Source: Bradysia coprophila
Lineage: Eukaryota; Arthropoda; Insecta; Diptera; Sciaridae
Direction: 5' to 3'
DNA length: 64,000 nt
Assembly: GCF_014529535.1 (NCBI RefSeq)
Contig: NC_050735.1
Location: 11,171,739 to 11,235,738 of the forward strand
Below the pieces are notes generated by a model. It saw only the letters and a program-made list of their open reading frames with translations, was not told where the DNA came from and made no database searches. The stretch's first letter is position 1. Every line of letters begins with the position of its first letter. The position numbers and the translations under genes are program-made. Shown here piece by piece: positions 21,727 to 34,713 of this stretch.

Positions 21727-21909
21727 TGTGGTAACTCGTCAACACTCGCCAACACTCGACAACATATCAATTCATCACAGTATGCCAATCAAATGATTCC
21801 AGACATAGTAGACATTGTATCCCCTATATATACGGTGTATTTGTTAGACTAAGATTCATTCAAATATATGGATTCAAACTGAAAGCATCTTGCCTTTTCG
21901 TTCCCCATA
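21727..21909 (+). repeat. 3' LTR (183 bp)
   Basis: Same length and sequence by eye as the 5' LTR. It is followed by the ATAC target duplication. Confidence 0.9.
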
Positions 21910-21913
21910 ATAC

Positions 21914-24536
21914 CATTCCATCCACATTCACATACCCTACTGGTAGCACCACAAATCGTTGGGGCTCTGGATAATTAAACATTTATTTGCAATTAATTCA
22001 CATAGAATGTCAATGAATGATCTTGCAATTATGTAACTTTCAATGTGATGTTGATGAGCTATGCCAACATATGGATAACTATCGTGAGAATGTTGTTGTT
22101 GTTGTTCTTGTTCTTTTCACCTCTAATGACCTATTTCATCCATACGAAAATATCATTTCCATTTATGCAATCGAAGGAAATACAAAATTAAAAAAACTCG
22201 TTGTCCTCGTCATGGGACATACCCAAAAACACGTCAAGACGACAAAGTTTGCTGATTAAAAAGACAAACCTGTTGAGTCTGTTCGTTGTACAAATAAATT
22301 TAATTCTGTTTTGTATCCACGTATACGTGGTTTCGACGAATGAATAGAATTTAACTCCAAATTTTAGTGGTGTTTGTTTGAGTTAGGCTTTTTATGAACT
22401 TGAATTATAAAATGTATCTCAGGTGCGGTGTGCAATTTAGAGCGGCTCATTTAGATAGCACACTAGCACATGAATGTTGTCATAGACAAATAATGCTACG
22501 CCGACCTTTGATGTTGTCGCTGTATTTTTTTCAACTCCAAAGATCCCTTCAAGAGCAAGTACCAACAATTTATGATTTTTTTAAAGACTGGGACTGAGTT
22601 GACAGATTTTCGTTTTCTAGCGAAAGCAATGTATGGATAGATCTTCTACAGTTTCTTGCTGCTCACTTCAGAGAAAATCTTGCCCTTCTCTAAATATTAC
22701 AAGCAAAACCGGTAATAGAAATATTAGAATACAAGGACAGGTCCGCAGGTCTAAACTACACTTTCGTTGATTTTATTTGTTTACTGAATTTTACCGTTGT
22801 AATTTGAAGATTTGCCAGTTAAAACGATTCAGCCTTGAATATCCGCGAACATCACATGATCAGATAAATTTATCGTTTACGAATACTTCGCTGAATAGAT
22901 CACGCGTCTGGTCGTCATTGATGGCTATTTTCAAATTTGCATAACTTTTCAATAGACTCCTACAATAACAGCTTTAGGACATGTGATGTGATTTATTATG
23001 GTGTTACGTCTTAACACCAAGCCAGGGTCTACAGTCGGGGAAATGATTTTTCTAAATTTTAAAATGTTTTCAAATTTCTTAAAATTTACTGAAACTTTTC
23101 ATGATGGAAAATATTTAGAAAATGTTTAAGAATTTTTAGGAAATCTTAGCAAATTTTGGAAGAAAATAATTTTTCTAAAATAGGCTCTGCATCAAGAACC
23201 AAAATGGAGGACACTAGTTTTAAGGTTTTATTCTGTGACGATAGCTTTGTTATACCCTCAAAGCTCTAAACCATTGATTGTCTCCTATTCCTCTTAGCTG
23301 TACTAACTAAAACTTGCTCATAAAATTCAATAAAGGGATAAGAACAATACAAACCATGTAAGGAAATTAAACTAATGGCACTTACCACTGCGTTGTGATT
23401 GTGTACGTATTCCGTATGCGTTAGGCGTAATCTAACACGTGTCAAACGTGCCTAACGTACAAAACGTGTTAGTACATACATAGTGCTGCTCCTAGCATGA
23501 ACATAAGAAATATTCGGAGTTGTTGAAAAAAATGAAAAATGTTTATTTAAAAGCAAAAAAAGGCGCAAACAGTAAAAACGATCTTTTCAGAAACAAATAT
23601 TTACAATAAATAAAAAAATGAGTGCTAGAAGTAGTGTTGTGGTACATACGTGCCACAAGCACGAATAATTTTTCTTATGTCGATTAACACATTTTCCTGA
23701 GTATTCGACAAAACAGGAAACCATTGTCGATTAGTCAATGGACTTTTTAAAATTACTAAAATTTCAGTTGGGAAGTTCTGACTCAATAATGAGGTAACTT
23801 ATTGAATCATTGCTGTCTTTTTTTGTGTACCCAATGATCCTAATGAATGTAATTTAGCCCAAGATTTAAAATATTCTCCGATATTGACCGGACATACTAA
23901 TTTCGTCAACTAATAAATAATTCAGTTTTAGCTCCGAGCCTTTAGCTTTTATTAAGAAAAGAAATAAATAGCTGGGCTAATGTTGAAAATAATCATTCAT
24001 CGTACTTTTTTCTACTTTCATATAACCGACTCGGTCGGACTGGATTTACCTCAATTCCGTGCTTAAACAACGGTAATTTGTAATTTAACTTTCGATTTAT
24101 TTTATCACCGCAAAGAGATTGAAAATTAGACGAAATGAAATCTTGACAGGTATACATCAAAGGAGACTTCTTTGATATACATACTTCTCGATTCACTGCA
24201 TTAATAAACATTTTGATGTGCGGTGCACTTTTCCGTTCATTATGTACTGATTTATTAGCAAATATTGACTTTAAATGATAGACTGTCCTTCTTGGTCATG
24301 AGTTCTCTTTTATAGGACCATTTGATATCGACTAAGTTGAATTTTGCATTCCGAAGTACATTCTACAATATTCTCTTTACGAGCAGTTCTTCGGAATTTC
24401 ACTAACTAGTGGCATTGCCATTTATGCTACGGTATTGTGTGGTAATGCATAATTAAGTCTAACAACTTTTCGTTTTACCTGGTTTCGTTACACATGTAAT
24501 TCAATACAAATTAGTAATCCATCCCCCCACTATGCC
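21914..24536. other. Intergenic, no supported gene
   Basis: AT-rich DNA with homopolymer runs (AAATTTT-rich near 23040-23170) and short palindromes (CTAACACG/CGTGTTAG near 23430-23470). The few small frames have no family character. Confidence 0.45.
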
Positions 24537-24539
24537 CAC

Positions 24540-24853
24540 TATATATGCAACCAAGACAGAAAAAAAAACTTTGATTCAAAATATCAATCACCGTTTCTCG
24601 ATATATACAAGTCACCAATCATTTTCGGTTGTATAGCGTGTAGTCGTTGACGATATTTTAATCAAGTCTCAAGTGTATGGTGGTGTCGTGTGTTGAATTA
24701 AGTTTCAGTGTAATCTGGTCGCCAAATCAAAGAGACGAAAGGAAAAATTGCCGAAAAATTATTCTAATCGAAAATCTAACAAAATCAATCTTGTCGCGTT
24801 TACGCGGACGTGATTATAGTGGAATATCTGGTTTTTTGTAAATTTTCTTAAGT
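24540..24853 (+). promoter_or_regulatory. Candidate promoter and 5' exon of Alas
   Basis: TATATATGC at 24540 and a second ATATATACA at 24601 lie upstream of a stretch that ends in a good donor, AGTG|GTAAGC, at 24853/24854. The first coding exon of Alas begins at an acceptor (CATTGCAG|, 31222) and needs an upstream exon. Insect Alas genes are known to have a non-coding first exon. The link is inference; the nearest alternative would be an unrelated transcript. Confidence 0.3.
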
Positions 24854-27800
24854 GGTAAGCGATTTTTAATGCATAATAATTATTGATTTTATCAAAAATC
24901 AGATAACAACCGAAAATTCTCGAAATGAAATCATGTTGTCGCTCTCTTGTTTGTATTTCACATTTCAGTCATTTATTGACATTAAGCTGTTAGTGCCCGC
25001 TTTATCAACATAGACAAGAAACCTTATCTTGCGGCAGCAACTGCGAAATTGTAAAATACCACAGTTTTAAAAATGTAAATGTTCGCGATTAGATTCTGTA
25101 ATGTTTACGTTTTAACGCAATGACTGGCAGAAAACAAAAATTTATAGAAAGTCACGATGATAAATACATCGAATGGGAGACCATTTTTTGTGTGTGTTGT
25201 TTTCGAATATGTTTGATTAAGGTGAAGCGAAATGCCCAATATGTTAGACAATCGCTGTTTCTTAGAACCTGCCTGTGGTGACAGTTTAGATTTGTTGTTC
25301 GGTTTGACATTGATGATCAGGTTATAAACTACGTTTGGAAAGTTGAACAGTGACGGAGATCATCTTCGGTTCATGTATCTATGTGGTCAGCACACTTATC
25401 TCAGCTTGAGTCAGTTCGTTTTGCGATTTTAGTTACCTATTGCTATGCCCGTAGAGAATTAAAATCTTGTTTTCATCAAGTTTTTCTTACTAAATTCAGT
25501 GTTTTCATAGTGTTCTTAGACGCACTCGTAATGGTTAACACGTCTGCTTACCACTACCGACAGATGAAAACCCGATTATCAGATTTGTAAGCCAAACAAA
25601 GTTGATGAGTCGGTCTATATCAACTTACCGGTAAAAGGTTGGGAGAACCGGTGTCCTACTCCTTGTACATTGTTTGGCTACTTGTAAATAGATGGCACTA
25701 TGACACTATTCAGCCGATCACAGGTACAGTAAAATATTTCGGTAACGAAAGGATCTCAAAATAGGATCATTAGCAGCGACACTTGTTAAGTAATAATCTA
25801 GTCTCTTGCTGTCTTTCATTTTCTATGATTATTGTTTTGAAGGAACCGATGTTTCCGGTTAATGGTTGAAGTCGTGCTGACTTATTCTCGAAATATTTTG
25901 AAAATCGATTTTTTTTACTGTAACAGAACGACGTTCAAACGACACGACAATTTTGTCTTTCATTCCAGCCTAATGTTTAATGAACAGTTCGTTATTAATA
26001 CTTAACCGGTTTGATAATGAATGTAGTAATAATTATTGTCAATGATTGCAGACTCATGAATTCTCAATTCACTCATATTAGTTAACACGAACTTTTTTAT
26101 TTATTCATTTCTGTTATTAAACGGAAGTTAAATATTAGGAAATAGGTCGTGATGTTTGATTAATACGATTTCAAATCGTGGTCATACTTATTGCAAGTCC
26201 GTGGGCTACCCCATCAGTGATATTCATAAAAAAAAATTAATCTTTGATTATGCAATTCACAATTGTTTATCAAAACTCTGATGATAAAACGTTCAGTGAT
26301 TAACCGTTACGAAAATTTGGTGAATCATTACCTGATGAAATGATCAAACGAAAAAATTTTTGCTAAGTAATCAACATCACTTTTTATATGACTGTAGATT
26401 CGTGGCAACAAAAAATTCCAATTGGTCAGACTAGACAAAGGGGAATAACTCAAATCATTCAAACAATTAAGATTTTCAAATGTTGCATTTTAGGATTAAT
26501 TTTGAACGCCTCAGATACTACAGTGAATAGCATCAGGCATGAGCGCCGAGGTGATTTTTCGAAAACGGCTGGAGCCACAGCTTGGGATGTATGAGGAGAG
26601 TTATGCACTAACCGTCACAAAAAGACATTTTCCAAATAAATTTTTTTCGGACTAGAGCTAACATCTTTTTAAGTTTTCTCTGATCGGCTCAGTACAGAAT
26701 ATAAAGTTATGGCTCGAATAAAGCCCGGCTGATACACTTTTTCGAAAACACACTTGTTTCACATCGCTGTTATCAACAAAAAAAGCACGTGAGAATTGTT
26801 GTGGAGTGGAAGAAATGTAAAGAGTCCGTATTCTTTGACAAGGAAGCGTTAGTGAGATCTTTGGAGCTGAATGTACAATATTAACTGGTTGAACAATCCT
26901 TTTCAACCAATCATGTATGTGCTTTAATCTATCGATTCCGAGTGCTATCACCTACGCTACAGTAATAGGTGATGCAATACCCGTGGAACTTATTTTGGGG
27001 TCACTCTATCTCTAATATTTTCGGATAGAATACTCTTCCGTGTCGTGTGAGGTTTCTTTTAGCTCATGTACATAAACAACATTGGTAGATCGTGTCCCAA
27101 ATCCTTGTGTCTACAATGGTTTAGTGTTCACAGTTCTCTAGCTATTTAACCCACACGTTTTGAGAATTATCGCACGGGACGCACAAAAAACAAAGTTGTA
27201 CGGAATATTTTACTTTCGAAATGGGCATGAAGCGTATTACCGCTGTCCCGTCTTTACCTGAGCGTTGTCAATAAAAAATATAAATGCTGAACGATGTCTT
27301 ATCACTCGTTTCCAAGTTAAATAAATATTAAGCGCTGATAACCGTGATAATGTTTCAGTTATAAATTCGATTCAAACAGACGCAGACGTATTTTTCGTCC
27401 TTGAGAAATTTTGTGAAAAAAAAGTTTAAATTTGCTGAAGCAGCTCCAGTTAAATCTACATAGTACACGTACGTTAATTTGGGCATATGTTTTGCGTTGA
27501 AATTCAAATTATTTTTTTTTGTCTGAAGTTTATTCAGATGTCTTTTTTTTGTCGTACAGAGCGTTATTTGCTCATGTTTGTCAATCAGCTGCATTATAAT
27601 GAGCAACAATTTGAATTTGTCTTTTAAATGCGTCAAATAATAAATAATTAAACGAATATCGCACCAACTGTTTGCATAATGTTAAGTAAATAAACAGAAG
27701 AAGAAATAATTCGCAAATTTTTGAACATAAATGATCCGATAAATAATAGAAAAATCAGCGACAAACTTTGAGTCAAGGCGAATCAGGACAATATTCAACA

Positions 27801-30800
27801 GCTGTCGCTAATATAGATTGAGTTAAATTTAATTCTGGATGACATTAGAAGCAATGCTTTTTACTGTGATTCTGAGAATATTTCTCTCAATAATCTCTAT
27901 CTCACACGTTTGTTTAGTTAATGCGACTGATTTGCAAAACAGAATTATTGTTGATCGCCGTCCTAAACAAATAATAATCAAAAATATTTGGATTGCTTTC
28001 AATATCTGATGCTATTGGTTCGCTGTTTATTCGTGATAAGGTTAATGTAGTCGCTGCGTAGTCACTTAGGAATGATTAAATTTGTGTAACACTTGAAAGG
28101 TATCAAACGTGAGCTGACAATGAGATAAACATTTTCAAAGGCGGATCGTCACCTTTTGAGCTTGTATTGATAGCGATGATTTAACTTAGAGAATTCGACA
28201 AGGAAAACCATGTGTCGTGGCGGCTAAAGTAATTTGTTAAACAAGCGGACATTTGAGCTCCGAGTCGCACACAAGTGCTTGAAGTTTTCTCATGTAACAA
28301 ACTGACATAAGTGGTCTCAGTTCCTCACTGCTTAAATTATGGATAGAATGTTACCGACGATTTTTCTACAATTTTGTCACTAAAGCAAATCGTGGTCTAC
28401 GAGTCGATTTCAACAATTTTAGCTGTCAATCGTCATCCTAGCTTAGCTTATCAGTTAAGTAATAAGTTGATTACTATAAGTCTTGTATCACGATATCTTG
28501 TATCACGGTTCACAGTGCTGAAGAATGTACGTACATGGCAAAAGTTATGAAAATTGCCCTATTTGCTTTGCAAATTTTGCAATTAACAAGCTAATGCAGA
28601 ATTTACGAGACTATAACTACGTCACTACCAATACAAATATCCAATTCTTCTAGGATATTCGTCCATTTGTCCGTGTAAGAAATTTTTAAATTGTAAAACC
28701 AATTAAATGAATACAACTTCACCCAACGTCAGTCAGAGTAAATAGTTTAGTTAGCTCAGCCATTATGATAGATTTAATTTACCACACGCCAACGAGACAT
28801 TATCTGCAACACAGTTCATTGAATTGTTTTCCGTTTTTCTTTAATAAATTGTTTGCCTACAATTTTGCTGACATGACGCTTCATTTTCACGTTCAATGGC
28901 ACGAAAAAGTCATCATTTTGTTTTCCCAGTAAACATTGGCTTTGCTAAATAATTATATCCAACAATCGTAGAGTAGTGCTGTTGGTGCTGTTGCAACACT
29001 CTTATAAAACAATTTTTCAATTTCGTCATTAGAATCAGGTGTTTACTTTTTCTGTAAGTGATACTCATTTCTTAACAGAAAGTTTTATATTTACTCTACA
29101 CTCGCATTATTCAAATCTATCCCTTCCTTAATTGACACCAATTCCAAAACGAAAAGACATGCAATGAAAAAAATAAATAAATAATGAAATTACTGAAATA
29201 CACAAGCAGCCACTACAAATACAATGTTGGTGTAAGTCGATTGAATGGCTATCGGTATTTAGTTTTCATATTTAGTGTCCGAGCCAACTAATGCGACGAA
29301 TTGGTGGAAAGGTTTATCGAATGATAATGATGAAAATTGTTCTTGATTAATCGTAAGTTAACTTTAATTGGAGTAATCAATGACAGACAATCGATCGATC
29401 GATTAACAATTTATTTTATCCATAATTTTGAGACTTCACAATACAAAAACACCTGCGCAGGTTACTAATCGTTTTGAGTCTATTCCACTTTTTTGAACAA
29501 ATAAAATAATTGCTAACTACAAGAAGGACCTGAAGTCTAATCTACTAATAGATTAAAGAATTTGTTTATGTGTTGTCCTTTGACAATTGGATCGCCACCG
29601 ATTTCTGGTGTGTTTTGATCTTTGTTTTCAAGATATTTCAATTTTGAGGTTACGCTGATCGCTCGGTGAAAAAAGACTTCACCTAGCGCAAATCAAAGAC
29701 CTTGGTCATATGTGGGCAACATAGAAAAACTTAATTTCAAAACCAACCGAAACCCCGTGCTGCCATCTACATTAAAAACACATAACGAGCGAGCTGTTCT
29801 TAATCTATTGTAGAAGCATGAAAGTCTATTTTGTTTCCATACACTTAACATTCGTACTTTGCGTCGCTGTGCGAATTTAGATTAAATCTTTCCTTGTGGA
29901 CCGTTTCCTGGCCGTTCGGACCATACCTAAATGCATGATCTACACAATATTGAGATACGGTTCGTCTTTTATGACTTTTTCAACTATTCGTTTTTATATT
30001 TTATTGGCTCTCAAGCAATCAAGAGGTTAGCTGAACCACCAATATTCGACAGTATAATTTTGTATCGACAGTGAAGGCTACGTACCACTTTCAGTTTTTC
30101 TCTTCATCTTTATATCATCTCCCTTGTCCCACTATGTTATGTCAACCAAATTTGTGTCTGCGTTTGTTACAGGTGTTTCACCAGCTGGTTCACTCATACA
30201 AACACACTGCTTATGCGTCTTTATACTTGTTTTATAGTCACACGCATATGCGTTGTAGTTGTAAAACCGTATATAGGCACTCATAAATAGTGTGATTGTA
30301 TGAGTGGGCCAGCTGGTGAATTCGGCTTACATTAACTGTAAAATAATAAATTCTGGCAAATAATTCTTCAAAAATTTTTGTCTCTGTTGAACGTCTTGCG
30401 CAATTGCAATTCAGAATTTCAAATCGATGAATACAAATGGTGTATGTAAATTTGCTGTTTGCCTAATTATTTGCCATTTAAAGTTTTGTTTCACAAAAAA
30501 TTGAATAAGGAAATATTCAAATTCATCTTCACTTCACTACCGGGCAACAAAAAGTACACGAACTACTCCATTGTTACCATTCAGATCGGCATGTATGGTG
30601 GGGCAAGATACGCGTGGATCAATTAAATCGAAAATAATTACATGAAAACTTATTTTTTTTACAAAAAAAACAATACTGAACAGAGTGAAAAAAAACCAGA
30701 GATATTTTGTAATACAAAAACTTTCACAATTCCAAGTGGTTACTTAACACCCGGGTACATTTTATTGCATGCAAAAAAAAAACAATATAAAGACGACAGC

Positions 30801-31221
30801 AATACATACAGCAACGGAACTTGTGTGACAATAAGAAATTATAAAAAAAGAAATTAAATATTAAATTGAATGGAAATGAAGTATTAATAATTAATTGATC
30901 GATCGGTTGATCAAATAGTCTATTTGAAGTGTCGTAAATGACCGTGAGCAATTTGCTAACACGAAATACTCCTTGACTTCCATTTTTATTTAGTTTTTTT
31001 TTCTGTGTTTTTTTGCTAGTAAACCAAGAAGTTGAGAATTTCGAATATTAGATATTAAACTGGTGGCACAAGTAATAGTCTCGAAAAAATGTTTCAGGTA
31101 TACACACCGAATCGTTCGTTCATTGTTCGCATTTTTGTTTGAAAAGATTTTTCTTTCTATTTCTTCACAGTTTTCCACTTACCTTCAAAAATTAAAATAA
31201 ATTTTCTCTTTTCCATTGCAG
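24854..31221 (+). other. Probable long first intron of Alas; non-coding
   Basis: 6.4 kb of AT-rich sequence with no frame of coding character on either strand. A short (ATCG)n run is near 29392. It ends in a pyrimidine-rich acceptor (TTTTCCATTGCAG). If the 5' exon at 24.6 kb is right, this is intron 1 and a likely site for regulatory elements. Confidence 0.35.
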
Positions 31222-31266
31222 CTATTAACTCCTAGTGCCCAACGTGCGGTAAGCAGCATTAAGAAG

Positions 31267-32992
31267 ATGCCTTGCCCATTTTTAACTCGTCTCAACGTCA
31301 ATTATGTTCGCAATTATGCAACATCTTTGCTGAAAACCTACGGTCATCAATGTCCCGTTGTACAACGGACAATGTCGACACTTCAAGGATCCATTGATTC
31401 GGATCCCACCGTTCGTGCGATGCATCAGCAACATCAACCGCAGCAACAGGATGTGGCCGTGGACCAACCGAACGGTATGGCCGAAAAAAAGTGCCCATTT
31501 TTATCGTCATCATCGACAACCGTTAAGGAAGTGAGCGAAGAGATTCAAGACATTCCATCGAATCGATCGTTTCCGTACGAGGATTTCTTTCATGATCAAA
31601 TCATGCGAAAGAAGAAGGACTACTCGTATCGTGTGTTCAAGAAAGTGAGCCGATTGGCTGGTGCTGGTCAGTTTCCAACGGCTTTGGAGTATTCGTGGGG
31701 TGAGAAGCCGATAACGGTTTGGTGTTCGAATGATTATTTGGGTATGTCGTGTCATCCGAAGGTGAAAGACGCTGTTAAAACGGCACTGGAGGAAAATGGT
31801 GCTGGTGCAGGCGGTACGAGAAATATTTCCGGGAATACGCTGTACCACGAGAAATTGGAAAAAACGTTGGGCAAACTGCATCAGAAGGAAGCTGCTTTAC
31901 TGTTTACTTCATGTTATGTCGCTAATGATACGACACTGTTTACGTTACTCAAGTCATTACCCGGATGCCATATCTTTTCCGATGCTGGCAATCATGCGTC
32001 CATGATACAGGGCATACGAAATAGTCAAGCGCCGAAACACATTTTCCGGCACAATGATCCGGAGCATTTAAGGGAATTGCTGTCCAAAGTCGACAAATCA
32101 GTCCCGAAAATTGTGGCATTTGAAACGGTGCACTCAATGTCTGGTGCAGTTTGTCCATTGGAAGAGCTATGCGACATTGCTCATGAGTATGGTGCTTTAA
32201 CGTTTGTCGATGAAGTGCATGCGGTCGGATTGTACGGTGAACATGGTGCTGGTATCGGCGAAAGAGACGGTCAACTCCATAAGATGGACATCATATCTGG
32301 AACGCTGGGAAAGGCTTTCGGCAACATTGGCGGATATATAGCATCTTCATCGAAGTTGGTGGATGTTATCCGTTCCTACGGTGCCGGTTTCATTTTTACC
32401 ACTTCATTACCACCGACGGTTTTGGCTGGTGCACATAAAGCCGTTGAAATATTAGCCTCGGACGAAGGACGTTCATTACGTGCCCGTCACCAGGAGAACG
32501 TTCGCTATTTGCGCACGAATCTGCAGCGGGAAGGTTTTCCTGTCGAACACACACCAAGCCATATCATTCCTATTAGAATCGGTGATCCGCTCAAAGGGAA
32601 CCAAATCTCGGATTTGCTAATTCAAGAGCACGGCCACTACATCCAAGCCATCAACTATCCGACTGTAGCACGCGGCGAGGAAAAATTACGCTTAGCACCG
32701 ACTCCATGGCATACGAAACCGATGATGGACATTTTGATACGGGATATGAAAACGGTCTGGCAACAATTGGATATGCCTTTGTCCGGAAGCAAATGCAAAG
32801 AGGTAAGAATACAAGGGTAGGAGGGGAGGCATAGATGATTGAAATGAAAACAAAAATTCGTTTTTCTTGCAGGAATGCACTTTTTGCCGTAAGCCAATTT
32901 TGTTCGATCACTTTGAAGCTCGAGTTCGAGGCTGTGCAGCGGACATACAATGTGCAATCCCCAATTGTCCACAAATGGTAGCGGCATTTTAG
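31267..32992 (+). CDS. Alas: 5-aminolevulinate synthase, mitochondrial
   Basis: The first and rate-limiting enzyme of haem synthesis in the mitochondrial matrix: glycine plus succinyl-CoA to 5-aminolevulinate, using PLP. Exons 31267-32802 and 32873-32992 join in phase 0 (GAG|GTAAGA) to give 551 residues. The start is the first ATG after the acceptor at 31222 (MPCPFL). Three Cys-Pro haem-regulatory motifs are kept at residues 3-4, 29-30 and 76-77 (MPCPFL, HQCPVV, KKCPFL), the same number as in vertebrate ALAS1. The core shows the glycine-rich [12 protein letters not shown], the cofactor-contact [17 protein letters not shown], and the PLP lysine K349 in [14 protein letters not shown]. The last exon adds a Cys-rich tail. 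The length fits animal ALAS. Confidence 0.96.
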
Positions 32993-33378
32993 GAAAATCC
33001 GAAAACTTTTACTTCAACTTAAATCTCGTTGTTTCGACAGGAATTCCAATTTTTAAAAATAGAAAATTTTGTTAATTTCTTAGCTTCCCGATCTTTTCCT
33101 TTTTTTGTTTAATCAAACTTCACAGATTTTATTTTCTTATTATGTGGTGGTGATTGTGATATATTATTTCGTTTGGTGAAATTCTGTGGACTATTTTTGG
33201 TTTTACTTTTTTTTGGCAACTCTTTCAAGGAACAGAAATTTTTTACTTTATTTTCGGTGTCTAGTGGAAACACAAACTTAATAAACAAAATTGATGTCTA
33301 AAAGTCGCTCGGTTGACGCTAAAATTGTAATCGGTTATTGATTGTTAACGCATTGGATCGAATGATTCAATGTCGCTA

Positions 33379-33384
33379 AATAAA
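33379..33384 (+). terminator. poly(A) signal of Alas
   Basis: AATAAA lies about 390 bases after the stop; another at 33280-33285 is equally possible. Confidence 0.45.
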
Positions 33385-33529
33385 ATTTTTTATTATTTCA
33401 TTCAAAATGTTGTTTCATTGGTTGTGGTGTATTGCTGGACATGAATTTCCAATTTCCATTCGCCGAAAGCCGAAGAATAAAAAGAGATGAATTCCAACTC
33501 GCCGTAAACAAGATTAAAATAGAGACTAT

Positions 33530-33793
33530 TGAAGTAGTTGTAACGGAGTCTGGCAACACTGCGACTGCAGTCAAGGCTTGATTTTAGGCTAAATTGGTTT
33601 TTTGTTTCAACTACTTTTTGCAATTACTTCAGCTTTTTGTCCAAATCCTGAAGTAGTTGTAAAAGTAGTAGCAAAAATATGGTTTTACGACCACTTTTAC
33701 AAGCAGTAAAATTATTTTCATAGAGACGTATCTTGGCTTCAACCTAGCCTTGGCTGCAGTGTTTTCAGACTCCATTTTTTCACAACTACTTCA
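33530..33793. mobile_element. Foldback MITE, about 264 bp
   Basis: The left end TGAAGTAGTTGTAA, then GGAGTCTG, AACACTGC and AAGGCT, returns in inverted order at the right end (AGCCTTGG, GCAGTGTT, CAGACTCC, TTCACAACTACTTCA). Arms are about 50 bp with small gaps. Internal GAAGTAGTTGTAAAAGTAG is a further copy of the terminal word. Superfamily unknown. Confidence 0.65.
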
Positions 33794-34389
33794 GGGGGTA
33801 TTTATTATCCATTTTTATTGGCAGCACTGAAAAAGCGTTACGTCTTATGACTGATCACGAACAGGGATCAGTACAACGGCATCACTAATCATTTAACATA
33901 TGAAACATGTGGAATGAGGAAAACCCGAGTTTCTAAAATTGTAGAGAATAGGGTCTTATAGGGGTTTGGAAGCATTTACAATGAACTTTGAGAAGTTGAA
34001 GTGTTCAAGTGCGCGTATTCCATCGAAGATACGTCGATAAGACTATATATCAGCTCTTTCGAATGACGCCCCACACGACAATTTACCTTTTTTGTACTTC
34101 GAGAAATTTCCATATTAAAAGTGCATGTTTTTTCGATTGAAAACTTCAACTGCTCACATCCCATCTTTCATCGTGAATGCGTCCAAAGCCCCGAAAGAGC
34201 AATTACCTTTCTAATGTCATCCCACATGACCTTGTACGATTCGTGTACCTGGAGAAATTTCCATCAGAAAAGTGCATGTTTTTGGCTTTTGATCATTTTT
34301 GAAGGAAGTCGACAACCTGATTTAAGTCTACAGTAACACTAAAAACTAACCTGAAGAAGAAATGGATTCATAAAATACTATGCGTGTTA
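33794..34389. other. Intergenic, nothing supported
   Basis: It holds a loosely repeated motif (GAGAAATTTCCAT ... AAAAGTGCATGTTTTT at 34100 and again at 34250), about 155 bp apart, suggesting an old duplication. No gene is supported. Confidence 0.4.
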
Positions 34390-34713
34390 CGGCATGTTTC
34401 ATTTTCATTTACATTGCCTAATCACGTAAAGCATTGTACTTACTCCCCTTCTGGTCGGGCTGTAACACCCCACTTATCAAATACACAACTTGGAACCTCG
34501 GAAGTAATATACTTTGCTTGACTTTGCTTTTTAAAATAATTAGCAGCAGATCGCGTCGTTGGACAAAGAAACTCTTCATTTTTCTTTAAAATATTTATTT
34601 TCGTGCAATTTAAAGGTTTTCGAATTTTTTTACCTTCCAGATTCAATTGACTAAAATTGTGAAAATTACCAATGATTTCACAGTGCTTCTGTGAGTAGTA
34701 AACGTAGGATTCA

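Larger units (their letters stand above)
16777..21909 (+). mobile_element. Ty3/gypsy LTR retrotransposon, CsRn1-type
   Basis: A complete-looking 5.1-kb element: two 183-bp LTRs that read identical by eye, a primer-binding site, gag, pol, an extra ORF, a polypurine tract and a 4-bp target duplication (ATAC at 16773-16776 and 21910-21913). Pol order is protease, reverse transcriptase, RNase H, integrase, which is Ty3/gypsy. The Gag C-x2-H-x9-C-x3-C motif and a primer site matching the 3' end of tRNA-Trp are known marks of the CsRn1 clade. Identical LTRs and long open frames suggest a recent insertion. It lies in a non-coding gap and disrupts no gene that I can see. Confidence 0.9.

Noticed and set aside
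23993-24211. 72-codon - strand ORF
   Set aside because: No recognisable domain and no intron or promoter signals around it.
26658-26951. 97-codon - strand ORF
   Set aside because: Isolated, in AT-rich non-coding DNA, no family likeness.
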